Program-made: the position numbers and the translations under genes
The notes under the pieces: generated by a model
What the model was told of the DNA's origin: nothing
The model's input: only the letters and a program-made list of their open reading frames with translations
Databases searched by the model: none
Shown: positions 1-11,253 of the stretch, piece after piece
Layout of the letters: each line of letters starts with the position of its first letter
How positions within the stretch are numbered: the first letter of the stretch is position 1
NCBI GenBank assembly: GCA_044227705.1
Contig: JBGAWE010000093.1
Location: forward strand, 1 to 15,994
From: JANOQP01 sp044227705
GTDB taxonomy: Bacteria > Bacteroidota > Bacteroidia > Chitinophagales > Saprospiraceae
Length of the DNA stretch: 15,994 nucleotides
Direction of reading: 5' to 3'

Positions 1-1010
1 GTGGCCTTGTGCATTTCGCCTATGTTCGTGCAGGCCAAAGATTTTTGCCAAGCTTCCGCTTTCGGATGTGCGGCAATCAATGGCAGTACGCGCAGGGCTT
101 TTTCGTAACGGTGATTGCTCTTGTAAAATTCGGCAGCATCACGCAGAATATCGAGGTCGGTCGTGTCCAAGCGGAGCAGGTCATCGTACTGGGCCTCGGC
201 CTTTTCAGGGTCGAATTTGAGGCTGTACATATCGGCCAGCAGGCGGAGGTTGGCGATTTGCTGGGTCCTTTCTTTGGCGAGGGCGGCTTTTCGGGCGTCG
301 AGGTCGGCCTGGTCTTTGGCGATGCTTTTTTCTTCTTTGATGATTTCGCCCGTTCGCTTGCCCGGGTTGATGCTTTCGAGCTTGGCTATGGCCTCGTCGA
401 TTTTCCCCGTTTTGAACAATTCGAGCGCCTCTTGATAAACGGGCGAAACGTCGTCGAAATTGATGCGGGCGAACTTTTCGGCGAGAGCATCTAGTTCTTT
501 TTGCTGCTGTTCGTAGCGGTCATTGAGCAGTTTCCACTGTTCCTCGAAATGGTCAGCTGATATTTTGGCGTCATCGCGCTCGCGGCGGAGGCGGGCTTTT
601 TCTTTTTCAAAACCGTCTTTCAGGGAGCGGTCGGAAATGGCATAGTACTCCTTTTTGGCAGCCTCGACCCTGCCGGTTGGCGCGAGAATGATGTCGGTGC
701 CGAGCTGGTCGTCGGCACCGAGTTTTAGGTTTTCGAGTTCTTTGTTGTTGACCAGTTCGTAGCCTTCTTTTTTGATTTCGACCAAAAAGGTATAGGAACC
801 GGGCTTTTTACCCGCGAAGGCGAGGCGGAGTTTGCCGTCTTGACCGGAGAAAATACCGGGAGCCGCGTCGAAGACGACGTAGGCGGTAGGGACGGGCTTT
901 TTCTTGGAGTTCTGCTCCCGGACAGTGGTGTTTTGAATCCAGTCCGTTTGGGCGGGGAGCAAGGTGGCGAAGTTGGCCATAGCCAACAGGCAGAGTAGGG
1001 CGTTCTTCAT
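1..1010 (-). CDS. Secreted TPR/coiled-coil protein, 3' end outside window (partial)
   Basis: Translating the minus strand from the ATG at 1010 gives 336 uninterrupted codons to the window edge, so the gene is real but incomplete. Residues 1-20 form a Sec signal peptide (MKNALLCLLAMANFATLLPA, then Q). Residues 35-115 look like a beta-rich, carboxypeptidase-regulatory-like segment. Residues 130-180 are a highly charged coiled coil. From about 190 there are TPR-like helices (for example VYQEALELFKTGKIDEAIAK) that continue past the edge. The start lies 14 bp after the stop of the EAD11 gene, so the two are probably cotranscribed. The protein should act in the periplasm or at the surface, with TPRs as a protein-binding scaffold. 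No enzymatic domain is visible in this portion, and one could follow beyond the edge. The partner is unknown. Confidence 0.82.
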   Translation of the reverse strand, partial: MKNALLCLLAMANFATLLPAQTDWIQNTTVREQNSKKKPVPTAYVVFDAAPGIFSGQDGKLRLAFAGKKPGSYTFLVEIKKEGYELVNNKELENLKLGADDQLGTDIILAPTGRVEAAKKEYYAISDRSLKDGFEKEKARLRRERDDAKISADHFEEQWKLLNDRYEQQQKELDALAEKFARINFDDVSPVYQEALELFKTGKIDEAIAKLESINPGKRTGEIIKEEKSIAKDQADLDARKAALAKERTQQIANLRLLADMYSLKFDPEKAEAQYDDLLRLDTTDLDILRDAAEFYKSNHRYEKALRVLPLIAAHPKAEAWQKSLACTNIGEMHKA

Positions 1011-1024
1011 GATGCAGAGGGGGC

Positions 1025-1996
1025 TTATTGGTTTGGCAAAAGAATGTCGTTGGGTTCGTTCGCGACGATGGGGCGAGTGTTTCGGAATTCGACATGGCCC
1101 GTCTTTGTGGCCCGGATTTGTTGGTCGCGGCGTTGCTTTTCGCTGGGCAGCGTGAGGGAATATCCGCCGTCGGCGGAGGAGCGGGTGGTGATGTCCTGCA
1201 CGGTGATTTGTGCGTCGGCGACGGGATTTCCTTTTTCGTCGCGCACCGTCCCGAAGATTCGGGCAATGCTGTTGTCGCGGCGGATGGGCAGGCGAAGGAG
1301 TTGGTTGCCCGGCAGTGCGAGCGCGGTGTCCATTTTGACAAAGCCGGGCGACTCGAAATGCAGGCGAATGCTTTCGCTGCGCGGGATGTCTGTGAAGATG
1401 ACTTCGCTCTCGATGGGCTTGGATTCGTTTCGGCCGCTGGCTTGCAGGGTGAGCGTGCCTTTTGTGAAGGGGAGTTCGGGGTTGGGCGTTAGGTTGTCCA
1501 CCGCGACGGTGAGGGTGAGCGGCTGCATTCGGTGCCATATATACGCGCCGCCAATGGTCAGAACAGGGACGAACAGATAAAGGAAAAGGCGCAGGCGGCG
1601 GCTGGTTTCGCTTTCGGTGATGGTGGTCGTGTCGCCAATGGTGACGTTTCCGCCCGCCGAGATGTTGCTGCCGACGACGACGTTCTTACTGTTGACAATG
1701 GAAATGGCGCGTTCCATTTCTGCGCGGAGGGTCGGCATCGCGGCTTGCTTTTCCACCTCGGAAAGCATTTCGAGTAGGGCTGCCCGGATTTGGTTCTGTG
1801 TCAAATTGGCCTCCGCGTGGCTGACGGTTCCGAGGCGTATTTGCTGGCGGATGCTTGCGAAACGGCCCGATTGATGAAGGATTTCATCGAGTTTCGGGGT
1901 GTTCTCGAAAAAAGCGCGGAGTTGTTGGAGCGCGGCGTCGAGTTCGTCGCGGGCGATGAGGTTTCGAATTTCGCGAAAGAATTGGGTTGTGTTCAT
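1025..1996 (-). CDS. EAD11 (effector-associated domain) single-pass membrane protein
   Basis: This 323-aa protein starts at the ATG at 1996. A longer in-frame start at 2212 would add 72 residues of low-quality translation across the structured spacer and is rejected. Residues 4-80 match my recollection of effector-associated domain 11 of Bacteroidota conflict systems, with the signature LHQSGRFASIRQQIRLG followed by an asparagine-rich helix ending RAALLEML. Residues 102-125 form a glycine/asparagine-rich segment (SAGGNVTIGDTTTI) common in EAD11 proteins. A membrane helix spans about 136-154 (LFLYLFVPVLTIGGAYIWH). Residues 160-245 are beta-rich, and 245-305 form a carboxypeptidase-regulatory-like domain (GTVRDEKGNPVADAQITV). 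No nuclease, TIR or protease effector is present. EADs are adaptor domains, so I infer that it tethers a signalling or defence partner to the membrane, with the beta domain outside the cytoplasm. A weak promoter-like box on the minus strand (TACATTTC, 2030-2023) lies upstream. Confidence 0.85.
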   Translation of the reverse strand: MNTTQFFREIRNLIARDELDAALQQLRAFFENTPKLDEILHQSGRFASIRQQIRLGTVSHAEANLTQNQIRAALLEMLSEVEKQAAMPTLRAEMERAISIVNSKNVVVGSNISAGGNVTIGDTTTITESETSRRLRLFLYLFVPVLTIGGAYIWHRMQPLTLTVAVDNLTPNPELPFTKGTLTLQASGRNESKPIESEVIFTDIPRSESIRLHFESPGFVKMDTALALPGNQLLRLPIRRDNSIARIFGTVRDEKGNPVADAQITVQDITTRSSADGGYSLTLPSEKQRRDQQIRATKTGHVEFRNTRPIVANEPNDILLPNQ

Positions 1997-2122
1997 GTGC
2001 AAGGGCTGGTTGATTTTCGCCAGAAATGTAGCGCGAATATCACGTATTCGAATTCTCAAAATTCGCCTCGGAACCGCAATTTTTGCCTCGGTGGCACATC
2101 TATTCAGGGGCGAATTCAGACC

Positions 2123-2235
2123 CCGCTCGCGCCCGACTCCGACGGGCGTGTCCTTTCTCGCGTCTCCGACGCACGGCGAAACTGGCGACATAGTCGCATG
2201 GGAACAGCGCACCCGACAGGGTCGGGCGCGAGCGG
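2123..2235. repeat. Hairpin-rich spacer bounded by perfect 15-bp inverted repeats
   Basis: The arm CCGCTCGCGCCCGAC (2123-2137) is the exact reverse complement of GTCGGGCGCGAGCGG (2221-2235). Between and overlapping the arms lie four short perfect hairpins: GCCCG/CGGGC (2131-2147), GCGTC/GACGC (2160-2172), GCGAC/GTCGC (2185-2197) and CCCGAC/GTCGGG (2212-2226). The element fills part of the 274-bp spacer between the divergent EAD11 and DUF1304 genes. No target-site duplication is apparent and it encodes no plausible protein. It could be a small palindromic mobile relic or a structured 5' leader for the DUF1304 gene. The sequence alone does not decide. Confidence 0.6.
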
Positions 2236-2270
2236 CTTTGACAAACCTCGAAGCGAGCTACCTTCACCTC

Positions 2271-2639
2271 ATGGAAATCCTCGTCAAATCGCTTATCGCC
2301 ATCGTGGCCATCGAGCACGCCTATTTTCTGTGGCTCGAAATGTTCGCCTGGGAGACCACCGGCAGGCGTGTCTTTCGCGGCAGCCTGAAAGACGAGCTGT
2401 TCACCCCGACCAAGGTGCTGGCCGCCAACCAAGGGCTTTACAACGGCTTCCTGGCGGCGGGCCTCGTTTGGTCGTTTCTGATAACCGACCCGGCTTGGTC
2501 GCGCCATGTGGCGCTGTTTTTCTTGGGCTGCGTGGCCGTGGCGGGCATCTACGGCGGGCTGTCGGCCTCGAAGCGGATTTTTTTCGTGCAGGCTCTTCCA
2601 GCATTGTTGGCCATGGCGGGCCTGCTCCTCCTTGGTTGA
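2271..2639 (+). CDS. DUF1304 family small membrane protein
   Basis: This is a 122-aa protein starting at the ATG at 2271 (MEILVKSLIAIVAIEHAYF). The open frame extends further upstream, but only as antisense to the EAD11 gene. The sequence is characteristic of DUF1304: an N-terminal helix with AIEHAYFLWLEMFAW, a conserved central motif TKVLAANQGLYNGFLAAGL, then two further hydrophobic helices (about 70-90 and 100-120), giving about four membrane segments in all. Its length fits the family. Its biochemical role is not established. It is transcribed divergently from the EAD11 operon and is immediately followed by the 21-bp repeat array. No terminator is visible directly after its stop. Confidence 0.9.
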   Translation: MEILVKSLIAIVAIEHAYFLWLEMFAWETTGRRVFRGSLKDELFTPTKVLAANQGLYNGFLAAGLVWSFLITDPAWSRHVALFFLGCVAVAGIYGGLSASKRIFFVQALPALLAMAGLLLLG

Positions 2640-2646
2640 GTCCAGC

Positions 2647-2961
2647 GGCCTTGTGCGGCGATTGGACCACACCTACGAACTTTTCGACTGTACCACGGGG
2701 CGACTGAACGATGCCGACAATTCGTTGAACGGCCCCGTGAGACGATTGAACGATGCCGTGAAACAGTTGAGTGGCCTCGTGAATCGATTGAACGATGCCG
2801 TGAAATGGTTGAATGGCCCCGTGAGATGACTAAACGATGCAGTGAAACGGTTCAGCGGCCTCGCGAAACAATCCCCCGGCCCCGTGAAAGGAAATCCCGA
2901 CCCCGTGAAACACCTCCCCGACCCCGTGAGCCGAAAAAACGGCCGCGTTAAACCATCCCTC
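2647..2961. repeat. Array of fifteen degenerate 21-bp tandem repeats in perfect register
   Basis: Fifteen consecutive 21-bp units fill 315 bp without an indel. Two unit types alternate in the centre, giving a 42-bp higher-order period: GGCCCCGTGAGACGATTGAAC (2731-2751) type and GATGCCGTGAAACAGTTGAGT (2752-2772) type. The outer units are more diverged; the unit at 2668-2688 is barely recognisable, and the last five lose the TTGAAC end but keep the CCGTGA core. Read on the plus strand in unit phase, each repeat encodes a heptad such as RLNDAVK or QLSGLVN, with V and L spaced as in a coiled coil. A TGA at 2827-2829 interrupts that frame and no start codon clearly belongs to it. It occupies most of the 407-bp gap between the DUF1304 gene and metH. 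It may be a remnant of a coiled-coil gene or a non-coding array. Confidence 0.85.
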
Positions 2962-2976
2962 AGCGACGGGGTTTTC

Positions 2977-2984
2977 TACCTTTG
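2977..2984 (+). promoter_or_regulatory. Bacteroidota-type -7 promoter box for metH
   Basis: TACCTTTG is an exact match to the Bacteroidota sigma-ABfr -7 consensus TAnnTTTG. It lies 62 bp before the metH start and just after the repeat array, which predicts transcription from around 2990 and a leader of about 55 nt. The -33 TTG is not obvious at the usual spacing; the nearest T-rich stretch is GTTAAA at 2947-2952. No cobalamin-riboswitch hallmark is visible in the short leader. Confidence 0.5.
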
Positions 2985-3046
2985 CCCCACGCCCTGCCAT
3001 GTTCTTCACGCGATAAATTCTCCGCGCCTTCAACAACAAAAATCTC

Positions 3047-6733
<3,687 letters not shown>

Positions 6734-6794
6734 AGAAATTGTAAAGTTGGGGAAAGAAAGAGGTTTGTTGAGTTAACAGCCGAAAGACTTCGAG

Positions 6795-6802
6795 TAACTT
6801 TG
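6795..6802 (+). promoter_or_regulatory. Bacteroidota-type -7 promoter box for the polysaccharide operon
   Basis: TAACTTTG exactly matches TAnnTTTG and lies 17 bp before the GTG start of the first operon gene, predicting a leader of about 10 nt. Candidate -33 TTG triplets occur at 6765-6767 and 6768-6770, spaced 24-27 bp away, slightly longer than usual. It is the only such box I noticed before the 6820-15498 gene string, so it probably drives the whole operon. Confidence 0.55.
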
Positions 6803-6819
6803 TTGCTCAAAATCGAGCC

Positions 6820-7351
6820 GTGATAGAGGCCCTCATTTCATCCAAAACGCGCGTCAAGTTGTTGTTGAAGTTCTTCCTGAACTCCAACACCCGGGCCTAT
6901 TTGCGGAATTTGGAGGCCGAGTTCGGGGAAAGCTCCAACGGAATCCGCCTCGAACTGAACCGATTGGAGGAGGCCGGGATGCTCACCTCCTCGCTCGACG
7001 GCAACAAAAAGGTCTTCCAGGCCAACACGTCGCACCCGCTTTTCGGGGAAATCCACAAAATCCTTTTGAAGCAGGTAGGCCTCGACCGCATCATAGAAAC
7101 GGTCATCGAGAAGCTCGGACAGGTAGAGCGCGTCTACCTCACGGGCGAGTTCGCGCAAGGCCGCGACAGCCGCATCATCGACCTCATCTTCATCGGCGAC
7201 CTCGACAAAGGCTATCTCGTCGAACTAATCGAGAAGGCAGAGAAGCTCATCTCCCGCCGCATCCGCTACCTCGTCTTCTCTCCGCAGGGGGCAGAAGCGG
7301 CCGATTGGCTCACCCATCAAAAAAACCCACTCCTGTTGTGGTCGGCAACCC

Positions 7352-7359
<8 letters not shown>
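6820..7359 (+). CDS. Winged-helix regulator with degenerate nucleotidyltransferase-fold domain
   Basis: This is a 179-aa protein with a GTG start, placed by the promoter 17 bp upstream and by the family-like N-terminus. Residues 1-65 form an ArsR-like winged helix (KLLLKFFLNSNTRAYLRNLE, then SNGIRLELNRLEEAGML). Residues 95-165 resemble a minimal nucleotidyltransferase fold, but the GS motif reads GEFAQG and the usual DxD reads IID, so one catalytic aspartate is missing and the domain is probably non-catalytic. Genes of this layout often lead exopolysaccharide clusters in Bacteroidota. Here it is the first gene and overlaps the sugar dehydrogenase gene by 8 bp, so I infer that it controls the operon from its own promoter. 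Its ligand is unknown. Confidence 0.85.
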
Positions 7360-8641
<1,282 letters not shown>

Positions 8642-8659
8642 CAAAACCCGCCTACGACC

Positions 8660-9214
8660 ATGAAGGCAGAAACCGATTCGACGAAAAAATTCCCCGGCCA
8701 GGGCCGCCTCGACGAGGTGGAGCCGCGCTGGTTTGCCGTCAACACGCGGTTCAAGTCGGAGAAGGCCGTCGGCCGGGCTTTGGAGAAGAAGGGCATCAGT
8801 TATTTCATCCCCGTTCAGAAGGTGGTGAAAAAGTACAGCCGCAAAATCCGCGAGTACGAAAAGCCGCTGCTCAACTGCTATGCATTCGTGCAGATCACCG
8901 TCGCCGACTACGTGGCGGTCTTGGAAACGGAACACGTCAACGGCTTCGTCCGCCCCTCGCGGGAGCTGATGGACATCTCCGAAAAGGAGCTGGAAATCCT
9001 CCGCCGAATCTCGGGCGACGCCATCGAGGCCGTCTGCGAGCCGGGCAACTGGCAGTCGGGCGAGCTGGTCGAAATCGCCAGCGGCAACCTCGCCGGGCTG
9101 CGCGGCCACATCGACGAACGGACGGGCAAGCGCGAGTTCGTCGTCAACCTCGAGACCCTCGGTCACGTCCTCAAGTTGCAAGTGGACGCGGCCCTTTTGA
9201 GAAAGGTTGAGTAG
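8660..9214 (+). CDS. UpxY-like NusG paralogue, operon-specific antiterminator
   Basis: This is a 184-aa NusG-family protein. The NGN domain spans about 22-125 (RWFAVNTRFKSEKAVGRALE, YFIPVQKVVKKYS, LLNCYAFVQI), and a KOW domain lies at about 133-165 (SGELVEIASGNLAGLRGHI). It is distinct from housekeeping NusG in sequence, and its place inside a polysaccharide operon is typical of UpxY proteins, which load on RNA polymerase in the leader of capsule operons to prevent early termination. It is the third gene here rather than the first, and a strong inverted repeat follows its stop at once (9223-9277), so it might act at that internal site. The ATG at 8660 is the only sensible start. Confidence 0.92.
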   Translation: MKAETDSTKKFPGQGRLDEVEPRWFAVNTRFKSEKAVGRALEKKGISYFIPVQKVVKKYSRKIREYEKPLLNCYAFVQITVADYVAVLETEHVNGFVRPSRELMDISEKELEILRRISGDAIEAVCEPGNWQSGELVEIASGNLAGLRGHIDERTGKREFVVNLETLGHVLKLQVDAALLRKVE

Positions 9215-9222
9215 TTGCCCTT

Positions 9223-9277
9223 GTTGGCGTCCTTGCCAACAGCTCCCTGCTCAAAAGTTGTTGGCAAGGACGCCAAC
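9223..9277. repeat. Perfect 19-bp inverted repeat made of two nested palindromes
   Basis: GTTGGCGTCCTTGCCAACA (9223-9241) is exactly reverse-complementary to 9259-9277, separated by 17 nt; three further pairs, one of them G-T, can extend the stem inward. Each arm is itself a hairpin: GTTGGC-GTCCTT-GCCAAC on the left and GTTGGC-AAGGAC-GCCAAC on the right. The RNA could therefore fold as one long stem or as two short ones. It sits in the 91-bp gap between the antiterminator and aminotransferase genes, with no U-tract, so it is not a standard intrinsic terminator. It could be an RNA switch, an mRNA-processing site or a REP-like dispersed palindrome. Confidence 0.85.
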
Positions 9278-9305
9278 TAATGGCCATCAAGACGGCCGCA
9301 AACTG

Positions 9306-10499
9306 ATGAGTCGCCGCGACGCATCGACGGCGAAGCCATTGCCAATTTTGAAAAAAGAAGCCCAACAGCAGCCTCTCCAGATGGTCGACCTGCGCGGCCA
9401 ATACCGCCGGATGCGGCGCGAAATCGACCGCGCTGTGCTCGACGTCATCGAGTCGGGGATGTTCATCAACGGCCCGGCGGTCAAGCGTTTCGAGGCCAAT
9501 CTGGCCGGTTTCATGGGGGCAAAACACGTCGTCCCCTGCGCCAACGGGACAGACGCGCTGCAAATCGCCATGATGGCCCTCGGCCTGAAACCGGGCGACG
9601 AGGTCATCGTCCCCGCGTTCACCTACGTGGCGACGGCAGAGGTCATCGCGCTGCTCGGACTGACCCCGGTGATGGTCGATGTTGACCCGAAGACCTTTTT
9701 GTTGACCCCGAAAATCGCGGAAAGAGCGGTCACGTCGCGCACGAAGGCCATCGTCCCTGTCCACCTGTTCGGGCAGTGCTGCGACATGGAGGGGCTTATG
9801 GCGGTCGCCCGGCAACACAACCTTTTCGTCATCGAGGACAACGCGCAGGCCATCGGGGCCGAGTTCCGGTTCAGCGACGGTTCGGCGAGAAAGGGCGGCA
9901 CCATCGGCCATGTCGGCACGACCTCCTTCTTCCCCTCCAAAAACCTCGGGGCCTACGGCGATGCGGGGGCCATCTTCACCGAAAACGACGCGCTCGCCGC
10001 CCGGATGCGGCAAATTGCACACCACGGCGAAGCGGTGAAATACCACCATGAAATCGTCGGCGTGAACTCGCGGCTCGACTCGATTCAGGCAGCGATTTTG
10101 GACGTCAAACTGGCCCGCCTCGACCGTTACGCTCGCGCCCGGCAGACTGTCGCCCGGGCCTACGACCGAGCTTTCAAAAACATCGATGGGCTGCAAATCC
10201 CGGTTCGGGCGCGTCGCTCGACGCACGTTTTTCACCAGTACACCCTCCTCGTGCAAGACGGGCGGCGCGAAGAGCTGAAAGCCTTTTTGGAAAAACAGGG
10301 CATCCCGTCGGCCATCTACTACCCGCTGCCCCTTTATCGGCAAAAGGCCTACGCCGCCCATTTTACGGGAAAAAAACCGCTCCCGGCCACGGAAATGCTC
10401 TGCCAATCCGTCCTCTCGCTGCCGATGCACACCGAGCTGAGCCGAGCCGACCTCGAGCGGGTGACGGGTGCGATCGCCGCCTTTTTTGAGGAAAAATGA
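9306..10499 (+). CDS. wlbC: DegT/DnrJ/EryC1 PLP aminotransferase (WlbC/WbpE type)
   Basis: This is a 397-aa sugar aminotransferase. In the Wbp/Wlb pathway it converts UDP-3-keto-GlcNAcA to UDP-3-amino-GlcNAcA with glutamate as donor. Visible motifs are MVDLRGQYRRM, the PLP-pocket ANGTDALQIAMMAL, VPAFTYVATAEVIALLG, VIEDNAQAIGAEF and TSFFPSKNLGAYGDAGAIF, with the Schiff-base lysine at 212. The C-terminal VNSRLDSIQAAIL and YPLPLYRQKAY also fit the WbpE group. The ATG at 9306 is chosen as start; the family core begins at another ATG, 9381, which is a possible alternative. An upstream TTG at 9207 would read through the inverted repeat and is unlikely. It overlaps the acetyltransferase gene by ATGA at 10496-10499, implying coupled translation. 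Confidence 0.93.
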   Translation: MSRRDASTAKPLPILKKEAQQQPLQMVDLRGQYRRMRREIDRAVLDVIESGMFINGPAVKRFEANLAGFMGAKHVVPCANGTDALQIAMMALGLKPGDEVIVPAFTYVATAEVIALLGLTPVMVDVDPKTFLLTPKIAERAVTSRTKAIVPVHLFGQCCDMEGLMAVARQHNLFVIEDNAQAIGAEFRFSDGSARKGGTIGHVGTTSFFPSKNLGAYGDAGAIFTENDALAARMRQIAHHGEAVKYHHEIVGVNSRLDSIQAAILDVKLARLDRYARARQTVARAYDRAFKNIDGLQIPVRARRSTHVFHQYTLLVQDGRREELKAFLEKQGIPSAIYYPLPLYRQKAYAAHFTGKKPLPATEMLCQSVLSLPMHTELSRADLERVTGAIAAFFEEK

Positions 10500-10996
10500 G
10501 TGCCGAGAAGTTCTTCGCCCACCCCACCGCCATCCTCGATGAGGGCTGCTCCGTCGGCGAGGGGACCAAGATTTGGCACTTCTGCCACGTCTCGGCGGGC
10601 GCGCTGATTGGCAAGGATTGCAGCCTCGGGCAGAACGTTTACGTCGCCCCCGGCACGCGGCTGGGCGACGGGGTGAAGGTCCAGAACAACGTCTCCATCT
10701 ACTCGGGCGTCGAGTGCGAGGACGGGGTCTTCCTAGGCCCATCGGTCGTTTTCACCAACGTGCTCAACCCTCGCTCGGCCATCGACCGGCGGGGCGCGTT
10801 TTTGAAAACCCTGGTGAAACGCGGGGCGACGATTGGGGCAAACGCCACCATCCTCTGCGGCATCGAGATTGGCGAGTTCGCGCTCGTCGGCGCGGGGGCG
10901 GTGGTGACGAAGCGTCCTCCCCCACTCGCTCGTGACCGGCAACCCGGCGCGGCACCGGGGATGGGTGAGCGAGGCGGGGGGAAAGCTGGTCTTTGA
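10496..10996 (+). CDS. wlbB: UDP-sugar N-acetyltransferase (WlbB/WbpD type), C-terminus frameshifted
   Basis: Left-handed-beta-helix acetyltransferases of this group acetylate the 3-amino group of UDP-GlcNAc3NA using acetyl-CoA. Residues 1-139 are a good match: IWHFCHVSAGALIGKDCSLGQ, VQNNVSIYSGVECEDGVFLGP, the VFTNVLNPRSAI motif, and ATIGANATILCGIEIGEFAL with repeated hexapeptides. After K139 (codon 10910-10912) the frame changes: this ORF runs on as unrelated arginine/glycine-rich sequence to its stop at 10996, while the expected tail reads on from 10914 in another frame. The active-site region is upstream of the break, but the lost tail normally packs on the helix. If the break is a sequencing error the gene is intact; if real, it is a pseudogene. 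The start overlaps the aminotransferase stop. Confidence 0.88.
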   Translation: MSAEKFFAHPTAILDEGCSVGEGTKIWHFCHVSAGALIGKDCSLGQNVYVAPGTRLGDGVKVQNNVSIYSGVECEDGVFLGPSVVFTNVLNPRSAIDRRGAFLKTLVKRGATIGANATILCGIEIGEFALVGAGAVVTKRPPPLARDRQPGAAPGMGERGGGKAGL

Positions 10997-11059
10997 TGAA
11001 AAAGGCGAGGCCGCCTGTCCCGAAACGGGGTGAAATACCGGCTTGAAAAAGGGGTCGTC
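10914..11059 (+). pseudogene. Displaced C-terminal tail of the N-acetyltransferase, with a second frame break
   Basis: From 10914 the shifted frame reads VLPHSLVTGNPARHRGWVSE, the usual continuation of WbpD/WlbB proteins after VVTKD, and goes on to CPETG before a TGA at 11031-11033. Restoring two bases (GA) before 10913 would rejoin it to the body. Restoring one G in the G-run at 11027-11030 would carry the reading into KYRLEKGVVSKTK, the normal family end (compare CPxTGxxYRLxxG). Two small deletions therefore explain the whole tail. The boundary with the next small gene is blurred because no stop separates them in the restored frame. Confidence 0.75.
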
Positions 11060-11253
11060 TCGAAAACCAAGCCCATCGACCCGAAGAAGCGCATCCAGTT
11101 TTTCTCCTCCTTCGAGGAACAAGAGCTGGCGGAAATCGACGAGAACCTCGCCAAACCGGTCGCCGTGCGATTCGCGGAGGCAGTCGTCGGATTCGCCGAA
11201 TCTACCCGCCCGTCGCGCCGGGCCAGCCGAGGAAGCTGACCTTTTCGACATGA
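11060..11253 (+). pseudogene. Small SFEEQE-motif protein, partner of the following nucleotidyltransferase, frameshifted
   Basis: The frame starting in SKTKPIDPKKRIQFFSSFEEQ runs through AEIDENLAKPVAVRFAEAVV, then breaks at about 11187. One restored base connects it to IRRIYPPVAPGQPRKLTFST and a TGA at 11251-11253. That stop overlaps the next gene's ATG as ATGA, typical of coupled gene pairs and evidence that the shifted frame is the real one. From memory, Bacteroidota genomes carry short proteins with an F.SFEEQE motif and an IRxxY end directly before this kind of nucleotidyltransferase gene. The start codon is not identifiable; the frame is continuous with the acetyltransferase tail. Its function is unknown. 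Confidence 0.6.

Noticed and set aside
881..891. GGCGGTAGGGA resembling the RfaH ops element
   Set aside because: It lies on the non-coding strand inside the TPR gene, far from the polysaccharide operon, and differs from the ops core; likely chance.
1025..2212. Longer start (2212) for the EAD11 protein
   Set aside because: The extra 72 residues are Arg/Cys-rich translation of the hairpin-rich spacer, and the domain begins right after the ATG at 1996.
2506..2829. 107-codon plus-strand frame covering the repeat array
   Set aside because: Its first part is an out-of-frame reading of the DUF1304 gene, and the array frame is cut by TGA at 2827; treated as repeat instead.
2647..2961. Possible CRISPR array
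   Set aside because: Units are contiguous 21-mers without unique spacers, and no cas gene is present.
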